Below, in pieces: positions 9,279 to 16,106 of a stretch of 52,059 nt of DNA. Under the pieces are notes generated by a model. It ran no database searches. It was not told where the DNA came from and saw only the letters and a program-made list of their open reading frames with translations. Position numbers and translations under genes: made by a program. Source of the stretch: Achromobacter pulmonis (GTDB lineage Bacteria; Pseudomonadota; Gammaproteobacteria; Burkholderiales; Burkholderiaceae_B); contig NZ_POQS01000004.1 of assembly GCF_002885955.2 (NCBI RefSeq), positions 617,229 through 669,287 on the forward strand, given 5' to 3'. Within the stretch, counting starts at the first letter, position 1, and every line of letters begins with the position of its first letter.

Positions 9279-10304
9279 TCAACGCAGGAATTGCGTGTAC
9301 CAGGGCATGGCCACTTCCAGGCCCTGCAGCACCGTGTGGGTGGGCGCGTAGCCCAGCAGGCGGCCGGCCTTGCTGACGTCGGCCTGCGAATGGCGCACGT
9401 CGCCGGCGCGGAAATCCGCATACACCGGCTGCTTGGCGTAGTCCACGCCCTGCTTGCCCAGCGCCTGCGCCAGGAAGCCGAACAGCTGGTTCAGGGTGCT
9501 GCGGCCGCTGACGGCCACGTTGTAGACCTGGTTGCGGCCTTCGGCCGGCGCCATCGCAGCCAGGATGTTGGCCTGCACCGCGTTGTCCACGAAGCAGAAG
9601 TCGCGGCTGGTCTCGCCGTCGCCGTTGATGGTGACGTCGTCGCCCTTGATCATGGCGGCGGTCCACTTGGGGATCACCGCGGCGTAGGCGCCGTCCGGGT
9701 CCTGGCGCTTGCCGAACACGTTGAAGTAGCGCAGGCCCACGCTCTCGAAGCCGTAGGAGCGGGCGAACACGTCGGCGTACAGCTCGTTGACGTACTTGGT
9801 CACGGCGTACGGCGACAGCGGATTGCCGATGTTCTCCTCGACCTTGGGCAGCGCGGGATGGTCGCCGTAGGTGGAGCTGGAGGCCGCGTACACGAAGGAC
9901 TTGACCTCGGCGTCGCGCGCCGCGACCAGCATGTTCAGGAAGCCGCCGATGTTCACCTCGTTGGTGGTGATCGGGTCCTTCAGCGAGCGCGGCACCGAGC
10001 CCAGCGCCGCCTGGTGCAGCACGAAGTCCACGCCCTGCGCGGCGCGGCGGCAGGCTTCCAGGTCGCGGATGTCGCCCTCGATGAAGGTGAAGCGCGCCCA
10101 TTGCTCGGGGCTGACCGAGGCGCGCACCTCGTCCAGGTTGCGCTGGTGGCCGGTGGCGAAGTTGTCCAGGCCGGTCACGGTCTGGTCCAGCTTCAGCAGG
10201 GTTTCCAGCAGGTTCGAGCCGATGAAGCCGGCGCAGCCGGTCACCAGCCACTTGCGCGGCGCGGCCGCCAGTTCTTGCTTGATGGTGTCGAAACGGGTGG
10301 TCAT
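9279..10304 (-). CDS. wbpP: UDP-N-acetylhexosamine 4-epimerase (WbpP/TviC type)
   Basis: Extended short-chain dehydrogenase, 341 residues from ATG 10302-10304 (preceded by GAGGAT at good spacing). Seen: Rossmann motif [14 protein letters not shown], the stretch [17 protein letters not shown] that marks the WbpP/TviC subgroup, catalytic Ser region [10 protein letters not shown], and Y-x3-K as YAVTK followed by [14 protein letters not shown]. Established for relatives: WbpP interconverts UDP-GlcNAc and UDP-GalNAc, while TviC acts on the uronic acids. With the adjacent dehydrogenase this gives UDP-GalNAc-uronic acid. The start lies 9 bp after the dehydrogenase gene's stop, and the Shine-Dalgarno overlaps that stop. 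The subgroup is very secure; whether it acts before or after oxidation is not decided by sequence. Confidence 0.93.
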   Translation of the reverse strand: MTTRFDTIKQELAAAPRKWLVTGCAGFIGSNLLETLLKLDQTVTGLDNFATGHQRNLDEVRASVSPEQWARFTFIEGDIRDLEACRRAAQGVDFVLHQAALGSVPRSLKDPITTNEVNIGGFLNMLVAARDAEVKSFVYAASSSTYGDHPALPKVEENIGNPLSPYAVTKYVNELYADVFARSYGFESVGLRYFNVFGKRQDPDGAYAAVIPKWTAAMIKGDDVTINGDGETSRDFCFVDNAVQANILAAMAPAEGRNQVYNVAVSGRSTLNQLFGFLAQALGKQGVDYAKQPVYADFRAGDVRHSQADVSKAGRLLGYAPTHTVLQGLEVAMPWYTQFLR

Positions 10305-10313
10305 GGGCAATCC

Positions 10314-11591
10314 TCAGAGACGCAGGTCGGAGTCGGCGGGCGACAGCACGTACTTCAGGTCGTACAGGATGTGCTGCGGCTTGCCCAGCTTGCGGATGCC
10401 CTCGGCGCCCAGCGCCTTGAACTGGTTGTGCGCCACCGCCAGGATCACGGCGTCGTACTTGCCTTGCTCGGGCTGCGCCACCGGCGTCAGGCCATATTCG
10501 TGCACCGCCTCTTCGGGGTCGACCCAGGGATCGTAGACGTCCACGTCCACGTTGTAGTCGCCCAGTTCCTTGACGATGTCGACCACGCGGGTGTTGCGCA
10601 GGTCGGGGCAGTTTTCCTTGAAGGCCAGGCCCATCACCAGCACGCGCGCGCCCTGCACGTGGATGCGGCGCTTGGTCATGGCCTTGACCAGCTGCGACAC
10701 CACATAGCTGCCCATCGAGTCGTTCAGGCGGCGGCCCGCCAGGATGATCTCGGGGTGGTAGCCGATGGACTGCGCCTTGTGGGTCAGGTAGTACGGGTCC
10801 ACGCCGATGCAGTGGCCGCCCACCAGGCCCGGACGGAACGGCAGGAAGTTCCACTTGGTGCCGGCGGCCTGCAGCACGGCCTCGGTGTCGATGCCCATCT
10901 TGTTGAAGATCAGGGCCAGCTCGTTGATCAACGCGATGTTCACGTCGCGCTGCGTGTTCTCGATGACCTTGGCGGCCTCGGCCACGCGGATGCTGGAAGC
11001 CTTGTGCGTGCCGGCGGTGATGATCTCGCGGTACAGCTGGTCGACCAGCTCGGCCACTTCGGGCGTGGAGCCGGAGGTGACCTTCTTGATCGTGTTGACG
11101 CGGTGTTCCTTGTCGCCCGGGTTGATGCGCTCGGGGCTGTAGCCGGCGTAGAAATCGACGTTGAACTTCAGGCCCGAGACGCGCTCCAGCACCGGCACGC
11201 AGTCTTCTTCGGTGGCGCCCGGATAGACGGTGGATTCGTAGATGACGATGTCGCCGCGCTTGAGCACCGCGCCGATGGTCTCGCTGGCCTTGACCAGCGG
11301 CGTCAGGTCGGGCTGCTTGTATTCGTCGATGGGAGTCGGCACGGTCACGATGAACACGTTGGCCTTGCCCAGTTCCGCGCGGTCGGCGGTATAGCTCAGC
11401 TGGGCCGCTTCGGCCAGTTCGGCGTCGCTGACTTCCAGCGTATGGTCGTGGCCGGCCTTCAGCGCGTCGATGCGGCGCGCATTGATATCGAAGCCGATGA
11501 CCGGGCGCTTCTTGCCGAACTCCACCGCCAGCGGCAGGCCCACATAGCCCAGGCCGACGACCGCGAGCTTCACATCCTGGATTTGCAACAT
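10314..11591 (-). CDS. wbpO: UDP-N-acetylhexosamine 6-dehydrogenase (WbpO/TviB type)
   Basis: 425-residue nucleotide-sugar dehydrogenase that oxidises C6 of UDP-HexNAc twice with NAD+, giving the uronic acid. Seen: N-terminal NAD-binding [15 protein letters not shown]; the substrate-binding middle with [22 protein letters not shown]; the catalytic cysteine in [16 protein letters not shown]; and a C-terminal domain with [20 protein letters not shown]. Length and N-terminal residues agree with TviB (Vi antigen) and WbpO (P. aeruginosa O6) rather than with UDP-glucose dehydrogenases. Together with the 4-epimerase downstream it supplies UDP-GalNAcA (or GlcNAcA). Galactosaminuronic acid is a known constituent of Bordetella lipopolysaccharide, which fits but does not prove a link. 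A GGGAGAG element precedes the ATG. Confidence 0.94.
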   Translation of the reverse strand: MLQIQDVKLAVVGLGYVGLPLAVEFGKKRPVIGFDINARRIDALKAGHDHTLEVSDAELAEAAQLSYTADRAELGKANVFIVTVPTPIDEYKQPDLTPLVKASETIGAVLKRGDIVIYESTVYPGATEEDCVPVLERVSGLKFNVDFYAGYSPERINPGDKEHRVNTIKKVTSGSTPEVAELVDQLYREIITAGTHKASSIRVAEAAKVIENTQRDVNIALINELALIFNKMGIDTEAVLQAAGTKWNFLPFRPGLVGGHCIGVDPYYLTHKAQSIGYHPEIILAGRRLNDSMGSYVVSQLVKAMTKRRIHVQGARVLVMGLAFKENCPDLRNTRVVDIVKELGDYNVDVDVYDPWVDPEEAVHEYGLTPVAQPEQGKYDAVILAVAHNQFKALGAEGIRKLGKPQHILYDLKYVLSPADSDLRL

Positions 11592-11656
11592 AACTCTCCC
11601 TTCACCGTAGAACGATTACGGCATCTTAAATATGGTCGGGTGATAGATAAACCTGG

Positions 11657-11678
11657 CCCGGCGGCGGCCGCCGCCGGG
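11657..11678 (-). other. Perfect GC palindrome (hairpin) after the initiating-transferase gene
   Basis: A perfect 22-bp palindrome made of two 11-bp arms (CCCGGCGGCGG and its complement) lies 10 bp beyond the stop of the WecA-like gene and upstream of the dehydrogenase gene on the transcribed strand. It is followed on that strand by CCAGGTTTATCTATC, not by a run of T, so it is a poor intrinsic terminator. It may stabilise or process the polycistronic mRNA, or partly attenuate it. Confidence 0.6.
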
Positions 11679-11688
11679 GCGCTCCACG

Positions 11689-12795
11689 CTAATCGGTGGT
11701 CCGCAGGACCGACGGCAGCAGCAGCCAGCCGGGGCGGCGCCAGGACACGAGGCGCGCGTAGAGCCAGATATAGACGCTGGCGAACACCACCAGGCTGGCG
11801 CCGAGCGCCCAGGCGTTGTCCCACCAGATGGTGGCCGGCACCAGGCCGATCAGGGCCAGTACCCACATGTAGGGCGACGCCAGCGCGTTGCACAGCGCCG
11901 GCACGGCATGGCGGCGGCCGCGGCTGAACGTCACGCGGACCAGGCGGCGGAACACCAGCTGGTGCAGGTGCAGCGCGTCCGGCTGGTCCACCGGCACGCC
12001 GCGCTTGAAGCGGCGGCGCCAGATCGAGAAGCCGGTTTCGAATACGGGGTAGAACAGCACGGCCAGGGCGTAGAACGGCGACACCGAGGGGTTGCGCACC
12101 ACCAGCAGCACGGCCAGCTCGGCCAGCATGAAGCCCAGGAAGTACGCGCCGCCGTCGCCCAGGAACACGCGCCCGAACGGGAAATTCCAGACCAGGAAGC
12201 CCAGCGTGGCCGAAGCCAGGGCCGCGGCCACCAGGAAGATGGGCACGTCGCCGACCTGCAGCGCCACCAGGCTGATGGAAACCGCCATCAGCGTGGCGAC
12301 CATGCCGGCCAGGCCATTCATGCCGTCGACGATATTCAGCGCATGGGTACAGCCGCCCACCGCGAACATGGTGAACAGCAGCGACACCGGCCAGAACGAG
12401 AGCACGTAATCCACCGGGGCCATGCCCACGCGGCTGACGCCGCCCAGCAGCCACCACGCGATCGCGGCCGACAGGAACGCGGCCAGCAGGCGCTTGCTGG
12501 CGCCGATGTCCTTGGTGATGTCCTCGAGCAACCCGGCCACGAAAACCGGCAGCGCCGCGACGAACAGCGCGGGCCACAGCCAGGTCAGCGTCATGTTGCT
12601 GGGGCCGAGCACCAGCAGTCCGGCCAGCGTGCCGGCCAGCACCGCGAGGCCGCCCACGCGGGGCGTGGCCCGCGAATGGTTGGCCTGAGGCTTGTTGAGG
12701 TCGCTGTCGCCAGTAAAAGCGCCATGCCAGCGCTCCGACGCCACGATGAGTCCCCCCACCATGAATGCGACCACGCAAATGTACAGCCAGGTCAA
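11689..12795 (-). CDS. WecA/WbpL-family polyprenyl-phosphate HexNAc-1-phosphate transferase
   Basis: Inner-membrane enzyme of the MraY/WecA superfamily, 368 residues with about ten or eleven hydrophobic segments. It should transfer a HexNAc-1-phosphate from its UDP-sugar to undecaprenyl phosphate, starting oligosaccharide assembly. Seen: conserved TPRVGGLAVLAG near the N-terminus; ALNIVDGMNGLAGM, the Mg-binding D-x4-N loop; and VFLGDGGAYFLGF, the second family motif; then the cytoplasmic His-containing loop LHLHQLVFRRLVR. The start is a TTG at 12793-12795 with AAAGG seven bases upstream. A two-codon ATG-CTT-TGA minigene overlaps it as TTGA. This is the first gene of the cluster. WecA-type enzymes differ in taking GlcNAc, FucNAc, QuiNAc or similar, which sequence alone does not settle. 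Confidence 0.9.
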   Translation of the reverse strand: MTWLYICVVAFMVGGLIVASERWHGAFTGDSDLNKPQANHSRATPRVGGLAVLAGTLAGLLVLGPSNMTLTWLWPALFVAALPVFVAGLLEDITKDIGASKRLLAAFLSAAIAWWLLGGVSRVGMAPVDYVLSFWPVSLLFTMFAVGGCTHALNIVDGMNGLAGMVATLMAVSISLVALQVGDVPIFLVAAALASATLGFLVWNFPFGRVFLGDGGAYFLGFMLAELAVLLVVRNPSVSPFYALAVLFYPVFETGFSIWRRRFKRGVPVDQPDALHLHQLVFRRLVRVTFSRGRRHAVPALCNALASPYMWVLALIGLVPATIWWDNAWALGASLVVFASVYIWLYARLVSWRRPGWLLLPSVLRTTD

Positions 12796-12857
12796 AGCAT
12801 CACCTTTGGTTGGTCTATCGAGACAGGCCCGCCATTATCGGAGGCAGGTGTAACGCC

Positions 12858-12885
12858 CATATATGGGAGGAATAAGGAAGTGCAA
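12858..12885 (-). promoter_or_regulatory. Putative promoter of the saccharide cluster with palindromic operator
   Basis: On the minus strand a -35-like TTGCAC (12880-12885) and a -10-like TATATG (12858-12863) are 16 bp apart, about 60 bp upstream of the first gene. A perfect 12-bp palindrome CCCATATATGGG (12856-12867) covers the -10, as an operator would. The match to the consensus is modest (3/6 and 4/6). It is the best candidate in the gap, and no other gene lies in between. Confidence 0.4.
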
Positions 12886-13048
12886 TTCCCCGGCACAGAA
12901 CGTAACGCCCAGCGCCCGGACGCGCGGAAATACGGATTTCATGCAGATGATTGTAGAACTTTCCGCCCGCGTGTACCCGAAATATCCAAGGGAAAACGCG
13001 AAGCCCCGGCGGTTGGGTGAATAAACCGGGGACGGAGCCTGCGCAGGC

Positions 13049-13081
13049 AAAAAAAAGCCCGAGATCGTGAGATCTCGGGCT
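13049..13081 (-). terminator. Intrinsic terminator of the small-RNA candidate
   Basis: Reading the minus strand: a perfect 10-bp stem GCCCGAGATC / GATCTCGGGC (13057-13080) with a 4-base loop, extended by one A-T pair, followed at once by eight T residues (13056-13049). This is a textbook rho-independent terminator. It points the same way as the downstream saccharide cluster and insulates it from the upstream unit. Confidence 0.88.
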
Positions 13082-13195
13082 AAATCCACCAAAGGAGGAG
13101 GGTGGAGGAGACAACCTTGGCATGTTGGGAGCTGGCTTTCCGCTCGCTGCGCTGTCGGGGTTTTGCACCGCGCCGACTGCGTTTCAACATCCGAT
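13049..13195 (-). ncRNA. Candidate small regulatory RNA with CCUCCUCC motifs
   Basis: No convincing protein gene occupies this gap, yet the minus strand carries a complete small transcription unit of about 147 nt: promoter at 13202-13230, a C-rich segment reading CTCCTCCACCCTCCTCCTTT at 13110-13091, and a strong intrinsic terminator at 13049-13081. Both C-rich repeats (CTCCTCC and CCTCCTCC) are complementary to Shine-Dalgarno cores (GGAGG) and lie in the unpaired stretch just before the terminator, the usual place for a target-pairing seed. C-rich anti-SD motifs of this kind are a known hallmark of several trans-acting sRNA families in alpha- and betaproteobacteria. The exact 5' end is inferred from the -10 spacing. 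A short ORF can be read through it, but its composition is not convincing. Confidence 0.6.
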
Positions 13196-13201
13196 GTATG
13201 A

Positions 13202-13230
13202 ATAGTACCGAAGCTTTTTGTGCGATGCAA
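13202..13230 (-). promoter_or_regulatory. Putative sigma-70 promoter of the small-RNA candidate
   Basis: On the minus strand TTGCAT (13225-13230) and TACTAT (13202-13207) are separated by exactly 17 bp, within a notably AT-rich stretch (13200-13270) of a GC-rich genome. This puts the transcription start near 13195. The -10 matches the consensus at 4 of 6 positions and the -35 at 3 of 6. Confidence 0.5.
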
Positions 13231-13421
13231 GATTTTTTTTGATCTGCCGCCACGAATCTTTTTTTCGTTGCGTTTTTGCCTCATGGCCTCGGCCCTCCCC
13301 CTGGAAAGCCGCGCCAGACAATGATCTTACCGGAAAAAGGGTTTTTGCTGAATGGGTAAACCCGTTTCGGATTAACCCTAGATCGCATCGGGTAATCCCG
13401 CCCTAGCTTTTGCACCGGAAT

Positions 13422-13453
13422 AGTGCGTCGCGCACTGTTTTATTGCTTTTTTG
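13422..13453 (+). terminator. Terminator-like hairpin on the plus strand with no assigned gene
   Basis: AGTGCG-TCG-CGCACT (13422-13436) followed by GTTTTATTGCTTTTTT. It would end a plus-strand transcript, but no plus-strand gene is visible between 12796 and this point. The rest of 13231-13495 is AT-rich and holds nothing else that could be identified. Confidence 0.35.
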
Positions 13454-13495
13454 CGCATCGCAACATTTCGCAGCAGGCGCCGAAGCGCCCTCGCT

Positions 13496-14170
13496 TCAGA
13501 TCCAGTAGGCCGTGCTGGTCATCACCTTGGACATGGCTTTCATGGCGGCCCGCGCGGGCAGCGGCAGGGGCACGCCCCCGGCCTGTTCGGCGCTGGCGCG
13601 GTGCTGCGCCTCGTCGTCCTTCATCTTCTGGACAATCTGGCGCGAGCGCTCGTCCTGCACCGGCAAGGTGCGCAGATGGCCGTCGAGATGCGCCTCGACC
13701 TGTTTCTCGGTCTCGGCCATGAAACCCAGGTTGCGCGGCACGCCGGCATAGCTGGCCAGCACGCCGAGCGCGAACGAGCCGGCGTACCAGAACGGATTGA
13801 GCAGGCTGGGACGGCTGCCCAGCTCGGTCAGGCGCTGGTTGCACCAGACCAGGTGGTCCACCTCCTCGGCGGCGGCGTTGAGCAGCAGCTCGCGCGGCGC
13901 CGGCTCGCGGCACACCGAGGCCTGGCCGCGGTACAGCGCCTGGGCGCACACCTCGCCCACGTGGTTCACCCGCATCAGCCCGGCCGCATGGCGTTTTTCC
14001 TGGACCGACAGGGCCTGCGGCGCTTCCTCGGCGGTGGCGGGATAGGACCGCCCGGCGGTGGCGCTGCCGCTCAGCACCCGCAGCGCGCGGTCGGCTTCGG
14101 CCAGGAAGGCGTCCAGCGGGTTGGTGCGGCGCAGGAAGGCAGGGCCGGTTCTGGACAGGGCGGTGGACAT
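13496..14170 (-). CDS. coq7: 2-polyprenyl-3-methyl-6-methoxy-1,4-benzoquinol hydroxylase (COQ7 family)
   Basis: 224-residue di-iron monooxygenase of ubiquinone biosynthesis, replacing UbiF in many betaproteobacteria. It hydroxylates the demethoxy-quinol ring at the inner membrane. Seen: the repeated four-helix ferritin-like pattern with [19 protein letters not shown] (first iron half-site), [13 protein letters not shown] (E-x2-H), and the second half ending in [12 protein letters not shown] (E-x2-H again). Length agrees with the bacterial COQ7 family (about 205-225 residues). The ATG at 14168-14170 is the only suitable start. Divergent from the OsmC gene, with a 123-bp gap carrying TACAAT (14235-14240, minus strand) as a -10 candidate. 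Just after the stop, a small GGCGC-CGAA-GCGCC hairpin (13476-13489) lacks a T run. Confidence 0.93.
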   Translation of the reverse strand: MSTALSRTGPAFLRRTNPLDAFLAEADRALRVLSGSATAGRSYPATAEEAPQALSVQEKRHAAGLMRVNHVGEVCAQALYRGQASVCREPAPRELLLNAAAEEVDHLVWCNQRLTELGSRPSLLNPFWYAGSFALGVLASYAGVPRNLGFMAETEKQVEAHLDGHLRTLPVQDERSRQIVQKMKDDEAQHRASAEQAGGVPLPLPARAAMKAMSKVMTSTAYWI

Positions 14171-14293
14171 AGGCGACTCCTAGGCAAGGCAGGCGCCCCT
14201 GCCCCTGATGCGGGGCGGGGCTCTCATGCCTCAAATTGTACGCAACAGGTATCATCGACCATTGACTGCGCTCAAGCTCAAGGACTCGACAAC

Positions 14294-14737
14294 ATGGAAT
14301 GCACGATCGACTGGGGCGGCCCCAACGGCATGCTCTTTACCGCCAGCACCGGCAGCGGCCACGTGGCCGTGATGGACGGCGCGGTGGACGGCGGCGGCCA
14401 CAACCTGGCGCCCCGCCCGATGGAAATGCTGCTGGCCGGCACCGGCGGCTGCACCGCCTACGACGTGGTGCTGATCCTCAAGCGCGGCCGCCATGCCGTC
14501 ACCGGCTGCAGCGTCAAGCTGCAGGCCGAGCGCGCCGACGCCGATCCCAAGGTGTTCACGCGCATCCACTTCGCCTTCACGGTCACCGGCCGCAACCTGC
14601 CGCGCGCGGCCGTCGAGCGCGCGGTGCAGCTGTCGCACGAGAAATACTGCTCGGCCTCGGCCATGCTGGAAAAAACGGCCGCCCTGACCTTCTCGGTCGA
14701 CATTGTCGACACCCACGAAGCCCCCGCCGCCGCCTGA
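14294..14737 (+). CDS. OsmC/OhrA family protein
   Basis: 147-residue protein of the OsmC-like hydroperoxide-reductase family. Seen: MECTIDWGGPNGMLF at the start; APRPMEMLLAGTGGCTAYDVVLILKRGR in the middle, carrying the first conserved Cys on the long helix; and the second Cys in SHEKYCSASAMLEKTA, the two-cysteine pattern of the family. Ohr/OsmC proteins reduce organic hydroperoxides with thiol or dihydrolipoyl partners. This subgroup (YhfA-like, with GGC-T-AYDV) is less studied, so peroxide reduction is a family-based inference. The ATG gives the expected N-terminus. It lies 87 bp upstream of thyA in the same direction, so read-through is possible. Confidence 0.88.
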   Translation: MECTIDWGGPNGMLFTASTGSGHVAVMDGAVDGGGHNLAPRPMEMLLAGTGGCTAYDVVLILKRGRHAVTGCSVKLQAERADADPKVFTRIHFAFTVTGRNLPRAAVERAVQLSHEKYCSASAMLEKTAALTFSVDIVDTHEAPAAA

Positions 14738-14824
14738 ACCACGCCCCCGTGGTGTAATCCCGATATTGCCCATCTTCATCCGCGCCGCCGCGATCCGATC
14801 GCGGCGGCCAGTCTGCGTCCCGCC

Positions 14825-15796
14825 ATGAAACAATACCTGGACCTCGTTCAAACCATCCTGGACACCGGCGCGTGGCAGGAAAACCGCACCGGAATCCGCA
14901 CGCTCAGCATGCCGGGCGCCGCGCTGCGCTTCGACCTGCAGCAGGGCTTTCCGGCGGTCACCACCAAGAAACTGGCGTTCAAGTCCGCCATCGGCGAAAT
15001 GGTGGGCTTCCTGCGCGCCTCGCGCAGCGCCGCCGAATTCCGCGAGCTGGGCTGCAAGGTCTGGGACCAGAACGCCAACGAAAACAGCCAGTGGCTGGCC
15101 AACCCGTACCGCGAAGGCCCCGACGACCTGGGCCCGGTGTACGGCGTGCAATGGCGCCAGTGGCCCGCCTACAAGGTGCTGGACGCAGCCCGGGACAGCC
15201 AGATCGCCGACGCGCTGGCGCGCGGCTACGCCAAGGTGGCCGACCTGAACGAGGACGGCCGGCCCAAGGTGCTGCTGTACAAGGCGGTGGACCAGCTGCG
15301 GCAATGCCTGGACACCATCCACGAGCGCCCGGGCGACCGCCGCATCCTGTTCCACGGCTGGAACTGGGCGCAGATCGAGGAAATGGCGCTGCCGCCCTGC
15401 CACCTGCTCTACCAGTTCCTGCCGAACGCGACCACCCGCGAGATCTCGCTGTGCCTGTACATCCGGTCCAACGACGTCGGCCTGGGCACGCCGTTCAACC
15501 TGACCGAAGGCGCGGCCCTGCTGCATCTGGTCGGCCGGCTGACCGGCTACACGCCGCGCTGGTTCTCGTACTTCATCGGCGACGCCCACATCTACGAAAA
15601 CCACCTGCCCATGCTGCGCGAGCAGCTCACGCGCGAGCCTTACGAAGCGCCGCGGCTGGTGCTGTCGGACCGCATCCCCGACTTCGCGGTCACCGGGCGC
15701 TACGAACCCGAATGGCTGGAAAAAGTGGAGCCGGGCGACTTTTCCCTGGCCGGCTACCGCCACCATGCTCCCCTGACCGCGGCCATGGCCGTGTAG
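14825..15796 (+). CDS. thyA: Thymidylate synthase
   Basis: 323-residue enzyme methylating dUMP to dTMP with 5,10-methylene-tetrahydrofolate. Seen: start [23 protein letters not shown], folate-site region [12 protein letters not shown], catalytic Cys192 in [11 protein letters not shown], the [12 protein letters not shown] dUMP-binding segment, and GDAHIYENH. It is about 60 residues longer than the 264-residue E. coli enzyme; the extra part falls roughly at residues 115-165, the variable insert known from other longer ThyA proteins. The ATG at 14825 is preceded by GCGTCCCGCC, a weak ribosome site. folA follows 2.4 kb downstream, separated by a c-di-GMP gene; dihydrofolate made by ThyA is recycled by FolA. 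Confidence 0.97.
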   Translation: MKQYLDLVQTILDTGAWQENRTGIRTLSMPGAALRFDLQQGFPAVTTKKLAFKSAIGEMVGFLRASRSAAEFRELGCKVWDQNANENSQWLANPYREGPDDLGPVYGVQWRQWPAYKVLDAARDSQIADALARGYAKVADLNEDGRPKVLLYKAVDQLRQCLDTIHERPGDRRILFHGWNWAQIEEMALPPCHLLYQFLPNATTREISLCLYIRSNDVGLGTPFNLTEGAALLHLVGRLTGYTPRWFSYFIGDAHIYENHLPMLREQLTREPYEAPRLVLSDRIPDFAVTGRYEPEWLEKVEPGDFSLAGYRHHAPLTAAMAV

Positions 15797-16106
15797 CCCG
15801 TCGCCGCGCCGGGTGCCGGTGAGGATTGGTGAGCATCTGGCAGCGCGATTTCGGTATAACCCAACCCTTGGCCATGGACGCGCGCCAGCGCCCTTGCGCG
15901 TCCAACCCTGACCAACCCTGACCCGCCGCCCGGCGGCGCCTGCCGCCGGCCTGGCCCGGCCGTCTTCCCTATCCCGACCTGAGAACACGCGCAGCGCCCG
16001 AACGGCAGCCAGGGCCAGCCTGCGATCGAATTGCAACCATTGACTACCAATTGATTTGAGTTGAAGCCCGCGCGGCCGCTGTATGCGCTAAGGACAGGAC
16101 CCACAC
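15797..16106 (+). other. Intergenic region without gene
   Basis: 310 bp between thyA and the c-di-GMP gene. It contains a -10-like TATAAC (15855-15860) lacking a good -35, several overlapping GC-rich inverted repeats around 15920-15965 with no T run, and a short AT-rich patch at 16028-16066 that could hold the next gene's promoter. No ORF, RNA or terminator could be supported. Confidence 0.4.

Noticed and set aside
12835..13284. 149-residue minus-strand reading frame (and an overlapping 117-residue one) in the large gap
   Set aside because: No plausible ribosome site, unnatural composition and it runs through a terminator hairpin and the promoter region of the cluster. The region reads better as a small RNA plus promoter.
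13218..13406. 62-residue plus-strand reading frame near an orphan terminator
   Set aside because: Composition and lack of a ribosome site argue against a protein.
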